From Bacteroidota bacterium (GTDB lineage: Bacteria; Bacteroidota; Bacteroidia; Bacteroidales; GCA-2748055), in contig JAAEOI010000504.1 in assembly GCA_024244665.1 (NCBI GenBank), forward strand, positions 1-38,317: a stretch of DNA of 38,317 nucleotides, given 5' to 3'. Below, one piece after another: positions 19,510-28,016 of this stretch. A program made the translations under genes and the position numbers. A model generated the notes under the pieces. The model ran no database searches. It was not told where the DNA came from and worked only from the letters and a program-made list of their open reading frames with translations. How positions within the stretch are numbered: position 1 is the first letter of the stretch; every line of letters starts with the position of its first letter.

Positions 19510-21372
19510 TTAGTTAATTTTGGAGTGCTCAAAAGCAATGGCCTTCACCGAGGCAGGGATCAGCTCAAAGGTCAGTATATAATTTTCTCCCTCAGACTCA
19601 AGTGTTCCCGTAAAAGGCTTGAGGGTAAGAGATTCAATGGTCATCTGATCATATTTATCAATATTCTGCTGCAAACAGCTGATTACCTCACTTCTCTTTT
19701 CCGGGGCTGAAAGCTGGTACATTCCGGCCAGCAGGCTGTACCTCGCATAACCCTGGCGCAGGAGCCCGTTCTTCTCAAAATCGTTCCGGAGCTCACGGTA
19801 GACACAGTTCTGCTCGCTGATCTCCACCTGGGAAAGCTTGCTGGCCCTGAGCTCTTCAGCAAGCATCTCGTTCGGAATTTTCACCCTGAGCTTTCGGGGA
19901 GTGAAATTTTCCCGGTCGGCATTAAAGGCCGAAGCAAGCAGGTAGGTATTTCCATCCCTGATGGATAGCATGAGCTTGTAAACCGTACCATCCTCACTGA
20001 CAGGTACATTCAGCGAATAGGCATCTCCTCCCTGGCAATAGTCCAGGACCGAGTAGAGCCAGCCATTACTCTTCAGTATGCTTTTACTGGCAACATTACC
20101 GCTGTTCTTATCCGGATTACCATCCAGTCCACCGGCAAAACTTTCAAGAACTCCCCAGTGCCATACCCCCTTGATGGTGGGTACTTCCTCTTTCATTCCC
20201 ATAAGGGTCTGGAAGGTCCAGGCAGCACCCCGCCCTCCTGGTTCGCTGGTGCTCAGTACCCGGCCCACGGCACCTGCAAGCTGCATATTAAGTTCCGAAT
20301 CGGTCTGCTCGCTGCAAAGATGCCCGAACTGGAAGATATATTTTGGGACATCAGTATACTGTGAATACTCACCGACCATATTGATATAGCCCTCCCGGTT
20401 CCACCGCACGCGCTCATAGGGCCAGATACAGCCAAAGATCTCTCCATCGACATAGCGGGGAACCGAATGTGAAGAGTTGGCAATGAAATCTAGCGGGGCA
20501 CCGATTTTGCCGGTGGCATAATTATTTCCTTCCGCACAGTGGGCCACCAGTTTAAAATAGTCAACCTTTGGTTCTTCTATCTGACCTTCCATCTGACCTG
20601 CAAACTCTCCGGGACCAAACTTGGCTCCGGGCAGCACTTTTTTTACCGCTGCGGAGGTATAATCATACCACTTTATCCATTGCTCATGCGTTCCGTCAAA
20701 GGTGTGGGCATCCCCTTTCCCCTGTCCGTTATTTTCGGTTCCCATCCTGAAGGACCAGCTGTTTGGCAGATCAAAGCCATAGAGATCCACCATGTGATTG
20801 CAGAGTGCCTCAATAAAATCATACCACTCCTCATAATCACGCGGCGGGGCAATCTGACCATAGGCCCCTCCCGCTTCAAAGGCCCTCATGGCATAGGGCA
20901 CATTGTCCAGTGAAATGATGAAATCCCGGTAACCGTTTCTAATATAGGGATCCAGCTTCTTCGCAACCCAGTGGAAACTATACTCCAGGTTCCCATTTTC
21001 ATCAAGAACCGCCAAATCGGCATCTTCAAGCTTCTCCAACCCCTTCACCTGCTTCGCCCAAGCTTCCTTATATCCCCCGTTAAAGCGCACAATGGAGAGC
21101 ACATCAACAAAGAGTACCTCCTCCGGAAATTTACGCTTGCGGTATGCAAAGGAATTCTTAAGCAAATAATCGGGAACCTGCACCAGTCCCTGCCTTTCGC
21201 TGGCCAGGTGTCCCTGCAGCTGGTGTCCCCGGTAGAACCCGTTCCATTTGCCCAGATAGGTGCTGCGCTTCATGTCAGCATGAACTACCTCTTCGCTGAT
21301 CCGGGCCTGGCTCGCCGCCCACTGGGCTGAAAAGGCAATGATAAGACAGGACCATACAAGCTTTTTCTTCAT
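19510..21372 (-). CDS. Clan GH-A-like hydrolase with altered nucleophile position
   Basis: The protein is about 620 residues long. The ATG at 21372 starts one base after the upstream stop (TAA G ATG) and gives the signal MKKKLVWSCLIIAFSAQWAA; an earlier ATG at 21390 would add six residues. It is a paralogue of 5776-7551, sharing VPDYLLKNSFAYRKRKFPEE, LSIVRFNGGY, DNVPYAMRAF, PPRDYEEWYDFIEALCN and LLASAFNADRENF. The candidate acid/base is E219 in SFRMGTENNG (numbered from 21390). Where the paralogue has HEFG with a candidate nucleophilic Glu, this protein has FQFGHLC (Gln354, codon CAG). It may be catalytically altered, use another residue, or only bind sugar. Family assignment is uncertain. 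Confidence 0.75.
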   Translation of the reverse strand: MKKKLVWSCLIIAFSAQWAASQARISEEVVHADMKRSTYLGKWNGFYRGHQLQGHLASERQGLVQVPDYLLKNSFAYRKRKFPEEVLFVDVLSIVRFNGGYKEAWAKQVKGLEKLEDADLAVLDENGNLEYSFHWVAKKLDPYIRNGYRDFIISLDNVPYAMRAFEAGGAYGQIAPPRDYEEWYDFIEALCNHMVDLYGFDLPNSWSFRMGTENNGQGKGDAHTFDGTHEQWIKWYDYTSAAVKKVLPGAKFGPGEFAGQMEGQIEEPKVDYFKLVAHCAEGNNYATGKIGAPLDFIANSSHSVPRYVDGEIFGCIWPYERVRWNREGYINMVGEYSQYTDVPKYIFQFGHLCSEQTDSELNMQLAGAVGRVLSTSEPGGRGAAWTFQTLMGMKEEVPTIKGVWHWGVLESFAGGLDGNPDKNSGNVASKSILKSNGWLYSVLDYCQGGDAYSLNVPVSEDGTVYKLMLSIRDGNTYLLASAFNADRENFTPRKLRVKIPNEMLAEELRASKLSQVEISEQNCVYRELRNDFEKNGLLRQGYARYSLLAGMYQLSAPEKRSEVISCLQQNIDKYDQMTIESLTLKPFTGTLESEGENYILTFELIPASVKAIAFEHSKIN

Positions 21373-21373
21373 C

Positions 21374-22435
21374 TTAATACTTTTTTTCATCGTGTCTGAT
21401 GGCCTTCACTGCATCGACCATGGCCATGAATCCTTCCACCTTCGCGTATTCCGGGATCGAGTTGCCCGAACCCAGTCCGTATCCTTGCGCCGCTGCCCGA
21501 AATTCCGCCCCTTCCCTTCTCACCTTCTCAAACACATAGTCATAATCATTCAGGATCAGCTCATTCATATCAAAACCGCCAAACAGGCCGATCCGGCTTG
21601 AATACTTGTCGATCCACTCGGTGAAGGGGGCGATCTCATCCTCATTGGAATGTTTGGCATCGATGCCCAGGGCGATGACATCTTCCATCAGGGGAAAGAT
21701 CTTCCCACAGGAATGCAGAAGGAACTTCTTGTTTGCCTGATGCACCAGGTCAATGACCCGTTTGTACTGTGGCAGGATATGCTGCCGGATGATATCCGGT
21801 TCCAGCAGCGTGGAAGTCTTGTGCCCCAGGTCATCGCCCATGCGGTAGAACACAAAAATGTCCGAATAATTCTCAATCACCCAGGACCACAATTCGCAGA
21901 ACAGATCGCCGATCTTCACAAACAGGTCAGCAAACAGGTCCGGATCCATACACTGCATCATGCAGAGTGGCTCATAACCCACCAGGTCCTGGCTGGTCTC
22001 AAAAATCCCGTAGCCACAGCCCCCGAAGGCCTTCATCCCCACGGGAAGCGCCTTGCGTATCGCTTCAAAATGTGGCGTGTAGGTTTCCCGGAAAATCCTG
22101 GGTATATCCTCCCATGGATAGGCAGAGAAATCCTCCCTGGTCTGGATAGGACCCAGCATGCCCCCCATGATGGCCCCGTGCCCGGGAAGGATGCTGCAGA
22201 TAGCCGCCTCAAAGTCAAAGGCATCGTAGCTCATCTCTTTCCAGAATCCAATGACCTTGCGGTAATAGCCCTCCAGTTCACTGTCGGTCAGACCATCAGA
22301 ACTCACATCCTCCTCCAGCACCTTGGAAATAAACGGGGGATCAATGTGATGCTCATAAAGCGGCAAATATCCCGGACGCTGGTTGTAGAGTACCTTCAGA
22401 ATGTTGGTATAATCGGGTTGAAATTGTTTACTCAT
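21374..22435 (-). CDS. Uroporphyrinogen decarboxylase-family (UroD) protein, methyltransferase-like
   Basis: This 353-residue cytoplasmic protein has no signal peptide and the UroD barrel fold of COG0407 (MtaA/CmuA/UroD). Recognisable segments are YRMGDDLGHKTSTLLEPDII, QYKRVIDLVHQANKKF, LLHSCGKIFPLMEDVIALG (H241 and C243, the usual zinc ligands of the methyltransferase branch) and RIGLFGGFDMN. The third Cys of classic MtaA-type zinc sites is not seen in the C-terminal AAQGYGLGSGNSIPEYAK segment. Characterised relatives transfer methyl groups through corrinoid proteins or decarboxylate uroporphyrinogen; the versions in glycan loci have no proven function. It overlaps the upstream cellulase-like gene by eight bases, and a second UroD gene lies at 28017-29114. 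Confidence 0.82.
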   Translation of the reverse strand: MSKQFQPDYTNILKVLYNQRPGYLPLYEHHIDPPFISKVLEEDVSSDGLTDSELEGYYRKVIGFWKEMSYDAFDFEAAICSILPGHGAIMGGMLGPIQTREDFSAYPWEDIPRIFRETYTPHFEAIRKALPVGMKAFGGCGYGIFETSQDLVGYEPLCMMQCMDPDLFADLFVKIGDLFCELWSWVIENYSDIFVFYRMGDDLGHKTSTLLEPDIIRQHILPQYKRVIDLVHQANKKFLLHSCGKIFPLMEDVIALGIDAKHSNEDEIAPFTEWIDKYSSRIGLFGGFDMNELILNDYDYVFEKVRREGAEFRAAAQGYGLGSGNSIPEYAKVEGFMAMVDAVKAIRHDEKKY

Positions 22436-23738
22436 AATTCTTTGTTTTGATTCGATCCGTTATTGTGCGGTGCCAGGAAACATCATCCCACATCCCTTTA
22501 AATTGTGGGTGAGTGAAGTTCGACGTGCAAATAAATTTGTAATTATCATGCTGCAGACAGGCATCCACACTTATCTTGGCACACTCCTTGATCCAGTCCC
22601 ATCCCAGTTCGGGATGATCCCACCAGTTGATGGATCCCCATCCTTCCGTATTCCCGCATACGATGTTGTGCTCCCGGGCAATCCTTGAAGCCTTTGCGAT
22701 GCGCCCGTTCATCCACTCTGTCAGCCGGGCTTTATCATCAGACCAGCACGTTTTGATCGCAGCATACACCTCCCTGTGATCGATGCCGGCATTGCGGGCA
22801 TGTATCTGCCAGATTTCCGGCGAATCCAGAACAAACTGGAACCAGAGGTGGTAGTCTAAAGCACCGTAGTTGCTTAAGTCTATATTGTCCAGATTCATCT
22901 TGGAAAATGAAACTAAAAAGTCCAATTCCGGATACCTTGATTTGAGGCGGGTGAGCAGGTCGTTGGCATAGAGATTGTAAAACTCGATCTCCACAGGATT
23001 ATCATACACTGTCTCACTTTCGTCATGCTTCTTGTTGTCCTGGTCGGCATCAGGTATGTTGGCATCGGGATTATTCATCTTGAATTTTTCCACATCCGAA
23101 CGACTGTTCAACTCATTCTTGAGCCAGTCATATCCGTGCCAGTATGGGTATTCGTTAAGCAGATCAACGTACATTACATTTCTGAGCAGATCATGCGATT
23201 TCAGGAAACTCAGGGTCTCATCCCAGGCCCGGTATACAGCATCTTTCTCGGTAAAAATCTCACTTCTGTTAGTACCATGCCGCATAAACCAGGAGGCGAG
23301 TCCCACTTTAATCCCGTATTTCTCACACTTGGGCAGGAATTCCAGAAGTGCTTCACGCGGACGGAAGCTCATGGAGTACTGATTGCCCCACAGGGCAGGC
23401 TTCCACGAATTGTAGCAGCTCCGGAATTCCTCTTTGACTGTTCCATCTGTATCTGCTGCCACAAACTGGGGCATGGCATCCATTCGTATTGCGTTGTATC
23501 CCCGTTCTGCCAGTCCCTGCAAGACCTGGTCCCAATCTTCAAACTCTCCAAACTTATGATGTCGCAGTATCCAGCTAAAATCCCACATGGCAATGGCCAC
23601 TGGTTTCTTGAGCTGTGAGACCCTGCAATAATCCATTTCATTTGCCTTCGCCCTGCAGCCGGTCAGGTTTCCTGATAGGGCCATTGCACCTGATGCAAGG
23701 GAGAGGATTTTTATAAAATCGCGACGTTTAGTTTCCAT
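22428..23738 (-). CDS. Cellulase-like (GH-A clan) Tat-exported lipoprotein
   Basis: This 436-residue protein is the first gene of the long operon. The start METKRRDFIKILSLASGAMA has a twin-arginine motif, and LTGC at 25-28 is a lipobox, so it is probably a folded, lipid-anchored enzyme. The barrel has MWDFSWILRHHKFGEFEDW, a candidate acid/base in YVDLLNEYPYWHG (E196) and a candidate nucleophile in IVCGNTEGWGSINWW (E365). This fits the sugar-binding cellulase-like group rather than a classic GH5. The substrate is unknown; partners in the operon suggest a rhamnose- and mannose-containing glycan. The ATG at 23738 lies about 28 bases downstream of a repeated promoter element. Confidence 0.77.
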   Translation of the reverse strand: METKRRDFIKILSLASGAMALSGNLTGCRAKANEMDYCRVSQLKKPVAIAMWDFSWILRHHKFGEFEDWDQVLQGLAERGYNAIRMDAMPQFVAADTDGTVKEEFRSCYNSWKPALWGNQYSMSFRPREALLEFLPKCEKYGIKVGLASWFMRHGTNRSEIFTEKDAVYRAWDETLSFLKSHDLLRNVMYVDLLNEYPYWHGYDWLKNELNSRSDVEKFKMNNPDANIPDADQDNKKHDESETVYDNPVEIEFYNLYANDLLTRLKSRYPELDFLVSFSKMNLDNIDLSNYGALDYHLWFQFVLDSPEIWQIHARNAGIDHREVYAAIKTCWSDDKARLTEWMNGRIAKASRIAREHNIVCGNTEGWGSINWWDHPELGWDWIKECAKISVDACLQHDNYKFICTSNFTHPQFKGMWDDVSWHRTITDRIKTKNYE

Positions 23739-23766
23739 ATCACTTCAATATCATACCATTCTGATG

Positions 23767-23886
23767 ATTCAGAAGTAAAAATACAGCATGCTGAAATGCC
23801 GGGTATGCAGATAGGAAACTAAAGCTTCATGAAATGAAATGCTCCTTTTGAGATTGTTACAAGGACTTTCTCAAATGATACAATTG
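23767..23886 (-). promoter_or_regulatory. Upstream regulatory element, copy A (120 nt)
   Basis: This intergenic block, upstream of the gene starting at 23738, aligns nearly end to end with 29138-29260. The best-conserved part is a 29-nt stretch (23853-23881) that differs from the other copy at one base. It contains the palindrome TTGTTACAA (23854-23862). A second palindrome, TTCATGAA, lies at 23826-23833. Distances to the start codon are almost the same in both copies (115 and 112 bases from the 29-nt block). That fits an operator and promoter for a shared regulator. No regulator gene is visible in the window. Confidence 0.72.
23770..23777 (-). promoter_or_regulatory. Putative -7 box for the long operon
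   Basis: Read on the minus strand this is TACTTCTG, seven of eight positions matching the Bacteroidota -7 consensus TAnnTTTG. It lies about 32 bases before the ATG at 23738 and aligns with TACTATTG in the second copy of the element. I do not see a clear -33 TTG at the usual spacing, so the assignment rests on position and conservation. Confidence 0.45.
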
Positions 23887-23909
23887 GCCCGGTGATCGCA
23901 TAGCTGTAC

Positions 23910-24884
23910 CTAATGGGGTGAATCATCCTTCACGGAATAACTGAAGCTTTCAAAAGTTTTAGCTCCAATCAGATGTAAATAATTCATCGTTTTAATTTTC
24001 TCCTTATTTAAAGGAATAGATTGCGCTAAATCATCAAACAGCACAGTGTTAACGATCTTATTGTCAGGGGTAAGCTCAAGTAATTGAACCTTTTGCTTTT
24101 GGGGATCGGTAGTATGGTAATCAGCATTGCACAATATAAAATTTCCATTCTCCAATTGTTGTGCCCCCCCTGCAAAACAAATCTCAATATCAGGATTTGT
24201 ATTTTTGGAAAACTCCCAAATCAAACTACCCTCTGCATTTATCTCAAGCCACCTACCATCAAAACCAGTTGATAACAAGAGATTTCCATCATCTAACTCA
24301 AGAACTTCAAAACTGTGCAGCATACCCTGCCCCTGCAGTTCTCCATATTCCTTCAGGTCAATCTCCCGACGAATTTTCCCACTCTTATCAACTTCTATTA
24401 TTTTATCCGGAAGCATGGCTACCAGATAATTGCCCCTCTTGGTTTTACGTCCCAGGCGATAACGCCAATGAATATTTTCTGCTTTTGAAGGCAATGGTAT
24501 CTCCGCAACAACTTCTTTTGCCTGGTTAAGCTCAATCAAACGATTGTTACCGGCATCAACAATCAATACCTTCCCATTATCCAAGGGCTGGCAAGCTTCA
24601 ATCTCGTTGAGTCCATTCTTCTCCACAGTATATTCCCACACAATTTCTTTTTGAGGGCTTACTTCATACACACCATATTTAGTAGAGAAAAGTACATTTC
24701 CTGATTCAAGCGGCCATGCATCGTAAAGTCCACCATCGCTGGACTGGTATATCCAACTCACCGTTTTATCCTGCTCCAGAACAAAAACTTTGTTCCCGGC
24801 AGCAATTAGTGTTCGGGGCAATTGTGAAAAAGCTGTGGCCATTGCTATTGCCAGAATTCCAGTGGATACTAAAATCTTCTTCAT
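23910..24884 (-). CDS. Secreted beta-propeller protein (PQQ/arylsulfotransferase-like repeats)
   Basis: This 324-residue protein has a signal peptide (MKKILVSTGILAIAMATAFS) and repeated beta-propeller blades. The blades alternate phrases such as DAWPLESGNVLFSTKYGVYE, ACQPLDNGKVLIVDAGNNRL, VLELDDGNLLLSTGFDGRWL and GGAQQLENGNFILCNADYH, each followed by a line of the type EVSPQKEIVWEY or INAEGSLIWEF. This fits PQQ-like or arylsulfotransferase-like propellers, but no catalytic residues of those enzymes can be assigned. It is the last gene of a three-gene unit, 30 bases after the two-CxxCH protein. It may bind the substrate or act as a partner of that protein. Its biochemical role is unknown. Confidence 0.7.
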   Translation of the reverse strand: MKKILVSTGILAIAMATAFSQLPRTLIAAGNKVFVLEQDKTVSWIYQSSDGGLYDAWPLESGNVLFSTKYGVYEVSPQKEIVWEYTVEKNGLNEIEACQPLDNGKVLIVDAGNNRLIELNQAKEVVAEIPLPSKAENIHWRYRLGRKTKRGNYLVAMLPDKIIEVDKSGKIRREIDLKEYGELQGQGMLHSFEVLELDDGNLLLSTGFDGRWLEINAEGSLIWEFSKNTNPDIEICFAGGAQQLENGNFILCNADYHTTDPQKQKVQLLELTPDNKIVNTVLFDDLAQSIPLNKEKIKTMNYLHLIGAKTFESFSYSVKDDSPH

Positions 24885-24914
24885 GCTCTATCTTTCTTCT
24901 TTTTCTGTTTTGTA

Positions 24915-27900
24915 CTATTTGCTCTCTGGTATCACTATCCGAAAGCCCACATTATAGACATTCTGCCATGCCGGGAAGCCATGTGAAACATCCACGGAAC
25001 AACGCCCGGGCCGGTCGAGATATGAACCACCTTTTACAGTTTTTTCCTTATCCCCAAAATCAGACAAGGTCCACTCTGCCGCATTTCCATGCATATCGGA
25101 CAAGCCAAAACCGTTGGGCATATAACTGCCAACCGGGGTGGTCACACAGGCACCATCATAGAATTGCCTGTCAGCAAGGTCAAGCCCCTCTGAAATAACC
25201 AGATCAAGATCCCCGGTCACCTGAAAATGACCATGGATTGATTTCCCTTTGTAGCCGTAGGTGGCAAAAGTAAGATCCGCCATGTTTTCATAAGCAGAAA
25301 AATCCTTTCCTGAAAAATAGAAATCCCCATCTCTTCCTGCCAGACAGGCAAGCTCCCATTGTTCTTTTGTTGGCAAACTAACCTCCACCCCTGTTTTTTC
25401 CGTAAGCCAGTCACAAAATTCCATAGCCCTGTCCCATGAAACCCTTACTGCCGGCTGATTATCCCCGTCCAGTGCCAGCCCCTTTCCATTTCCATTACCA
25501 TCCTCTCTGTGGCGCTTCCCAAAATACCTGCTACTGTGCCCGGCATCAAAGCTCCGGAATTGAGCATTACTGATTTCACAGCTTCCCATCCAGTACCCGG
25601 CTCCGAAATTTACGAGTCTGATTTCTTCCCCATTTCCCAGATCAATGCTTTTGTACTTTAGTTCGGGAATTTTGTTTAAGCCTTTTCTTTTGGCTTGTAT
25701 TTCTGCTTCATATTCAAAAACAAGCGGAGTTTCATCATAACTATCTGCCTGGGGAATTACATCGGGATTTACGGATGGTCCACCATACATTTCTGCCAAT
25801 TCCCATCTTCTCAGGTTTCCCTTCCCGGGAAGCGACTCATTATAAACATCTTCCCACGTTCCATGACAGGGTGCATTCATGTCTATCCAGGTAGTTACAC
25901 GGCTCCATGATTCATCATCCAGCTCAATGCCCATATGCCCCTCTTTTAAAATTTGAACAAGCTCGCTGGTATTTACGTGGTATTCGCCGGGTTCAAGAAG
26001 AGACACATCATCACCGGCATTGACACGCCTGATGTATGGCAACAAGGCTTCGTAGGCAGGAGTGTACAAAACTTTATTGTCATATTTCTTTATCAGCTCG
26101 GGATGCAAACGCTCATAATCAAGGCGACCCGGGTAGCGCCCGCTATAATCCGGGAAATTAGCTTCAGCCCTCAAATCAAGTTCATGCGCTTCATTATGGC
26201 AACTCACACAATACCGGCTCAGAACGGGTTGTACTTCACGTTCAAAATCGAACCCACGGGCCGGGCCATACCATTCTTTCAATGGCTGCGGTGTTTTTAC
26301 TGAGGCAATTGAACGCCTTGGAACAGGCGCTTGTTGAAGTGACTCATGACAGCCTATACACGACATGATTTCACCAGGCATTGCTGAAACCCAGGAACGC
26401 ATCAGCTGAACAGCATTCCCGTTTTCATCGAGTGGCTGAAATGCAAGCGGAGTATTTGCCGGAACAGAAAAGATTGCAGAACCATCCTTTTCCACCGGTG
26501 TAGTACCCAATATCCGCATAGCTTCCCATGGACCGGATAAGCCAATTTTGTCTACTCCTGCCATTCCAACATAGCCAAAGTCGTAAGCAATTACGCGCAG
26601 GTCTTTAATGGTTCCCGGAGGCACATTCTTTAATCCCGGACCTTCGTATATATCCTGAATAAAAACAGTTGCATCATCTTTCTCAAGATTGACCCTGTCG
26701 GGTATGATTGGGGGCACCTTTTGTTTGACAATTGGAACAGGTTCCAGAAAGGCATAACCCTCCTCTTCATGTAAAAGATCAATTACATTCTCATCATTAG
26801 CAAGGTAAATTCCAATTTGCTTTTTTTCTGGCCTTTCCCACACCGATGTCAGATAGTGCTTATCATCAATTATAGACGGAGTCAGAAACTCGGGCCAGCT
26901 GTCTGAGGTCCACTTATCTTTAATTTCTGGTTTTAAGGGTGTCCATTCTCCATGTATCTGGTTTATTCCTGAGCCTGGATTATCAATATTGTTTACATCT
27001 AAAATTGCAAGCTTCCCGGACCGGAAACTGCGATGGTAGCCGGCCACAATCCCAAGGAACCTGCCATTTTGCCCGGGTAATTCCCGGGGATAGTAAAAGC
27101 CATTTGGAAACCACATGTTACTACCATATATAGATCTCTGACCTGTACCATCCGGCTTCATCTTCATCAAAGGACGGAGGAAAATCCGAGAAATCCCCGT
27201 ATAATCCCAACGGCTGTAAACTAGCTTTCCGTCGTTACTTACCGATGGATGCATGTCATGGTCCTGATCAAAACACAGGCGTCGCATTTCGGAACCGTCA
27301 GGGTTCATAATATAAAGGTTTGCCACATATTTCTTTTCTACACCATGCCAGCAAGGAACGCATTGCATGGGTGCATTACTGGCAAAAACAATCCTGCCAT
27401 CGGGTAAATAACATGGATCAAAACAATCAACATCATCAGGTGTCTGCGAAACCTGCCGAAGTCCCGTACCATCAGTATTCATTTCGAAGATCTTCCAATT
27501 GACACCATCGGACCGGGTGAACAAGAACTTTCTGGCATTCCAATGCAGCTTAATCTGACCAACAAAGAATTGATCTTCCGGTTTATAAATAGTTTTGTAT
27601 TTACCTGTACCGGGGTTAAAAACACCAATCTCATTTTCATAAATGTCTTTCTGCAAGCTTGATTGACATTCGTGATTCGATGGGAAACCCATATCCAGCA
27701 ATATATCCTTCCCTTTTCTTTTGCTCCAATCGGGCCACTGTCGTTTGATGCAGAGAATTTCTAAATCCGGGTCTGAATTCCCGACACGAAACAAGTCACT
27801 ATTGGAAGCTAATTGCTTTTCGGAATCTCCACTTTGAGACCAGGCGGCGCCTGTATCGGAAGTTGAAACTAAGATGATCAGATAGCATACAAAAAGTCGG

Positions 27901-27920
27901 AAACCAGCCTTCACTGCCAT
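24915..27920 (-). CDS. Secreted propeller/HzsA-like two-CxxCH protein fused to a SUMF1 (FGE-like) domain
   Basis: This 1001-residue protein has a signal peptide and three parts. Residues of about 50-400 are a TolB/PD40-like propeller (TRSDGVNWKIFEMNTDGTGL, YLPDGRIVFASN, IMNPDGSEMRRLCFD). Residues of about 410-690 resemble the middle region of hydrazine synthase alpha-type proteins and carry two heme c motifs, CIGCH (521-525) and CVSCH (571-575). Residues of about 770-1000 are a formylglycine-generating-enzyme/SUMF1 domain (YWMGSCEISNAQFRSF, PAVRVSWDRAMEFCDWLTEK, SLPTKEQWELACLAGRDG, FGLSDMHGNAAEWTL, VKGGSYLDRPGRC, VGFRIV). Only one of the paired FGE cysteines is evident, so formylglycine formation is doubtful. 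The gap of 96 bases before it has no clear promoter box, so it probably shares the upstream UroD message. No activity can be stated. Confidence 0.8.
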   Translation of the reverse strand: MAVKAGFRLFVCYLIILVSTSDTGAAWSQSGDSEKQLASNSDLFRVGNSDPDLEILCIKRQWPDWSKRKGKDILLDMGFPSNHECQSSLQKDIYENEIGVFNPGTGKYKTIYKPEDQFFVGQIKLHWNARKFLFTRSDGVNWKIFEMNTDGTGLRQVSQTPDDVDCFDPCYLPDGRIVFASNAPMQCVPCWHGVEKKYVANLYIMNPDGSEMRRLCFDQDHDMHPSVSNDGKLVYSRWDYTGISRIFLRPLMKMKPDGTGQRSIYGSNMWFPNGFYYPRELPGQNGRFLGIVAGYHRSFRSGKLAILDVNNIDNPGSGINQIHGEWTPLKPEIKDKWTSDSWPEFLTPSIIDDKHYLTSVWERPEKKQIGIYLANDENVIDLLHEEEGYAFLEPVPIVKQKVPPIIPDRVNLEKDDATVFIQDIYEGPGLKNVPPGTIKDLRVIAYDFGYVGMAGVDKIGLSGPWEAMRILGTTPVEKDGSAIFSVPANTPLAFQPLDENGNAVQLMRSWVSAMPGEIMSCIGCHESLQQAPVPRRSIASVKTPQPLKEWYGPARGFDFEREVQPVLSRYCVSCHNEAHELDLRAEANFPDYSGRYPGRLDYERLHPELIKKYDNKVLYTPAYEALLPYIRRVNAGDDVSLLEPGEYHVNTSELVQILKEGHMGIELDDESWSRVTTWIDMNAPCHGTWEDVYNESLPGKGNLRRWELAEMYGGPSVNPDVIPQADSYDETPLVFEYEAEIQAKRKGLNKIPELKYKSIDLGNGEEIRLVNFGAGYWMGSCEISNAQFRSFDAGHSSRYFGKRHREDGNGNGKGLALDGDNQPAVRVSWDRAMEFCDWLTEKTGVEVSLPTKEQWELACLAGRDGDFYFSGKDFSAYENMADLTFATYGYKGKSIHGHFQVTGDLDLVISEGLDLADRQFYDGACVTTPVGSYMPNGFGLSDMHGNAAEWTLSDFGDKEKTVKGGSYLDRPGRCSVDVSHGFPAWQNVYNVGFRIVIPESK

Positions 27921-28016
27921 TCTATTTTTTTAAGTGCAATAATGTACAATTAGTTTCGATTCATTTCCCTGATTTTTCATAATGCTGTATTATTTTTCAA
28001 CACCGAAACGTCAGTA

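Noticed and set aside
21650..22450. Long plus-strand open frame of 266 codons
   Set aside because: It lies antisense to the well-supported UroD gene, has no recognisable family, and reads like a reverse-complement shadow.
27921..28016. A separate promoter for the two-CxxCH/SUMF1 gene
   Set aside because: The 96-base gap is AT-rich but lacks a convincing TAnnTTTG box, and co-transcription with the UroD gene is simpler.
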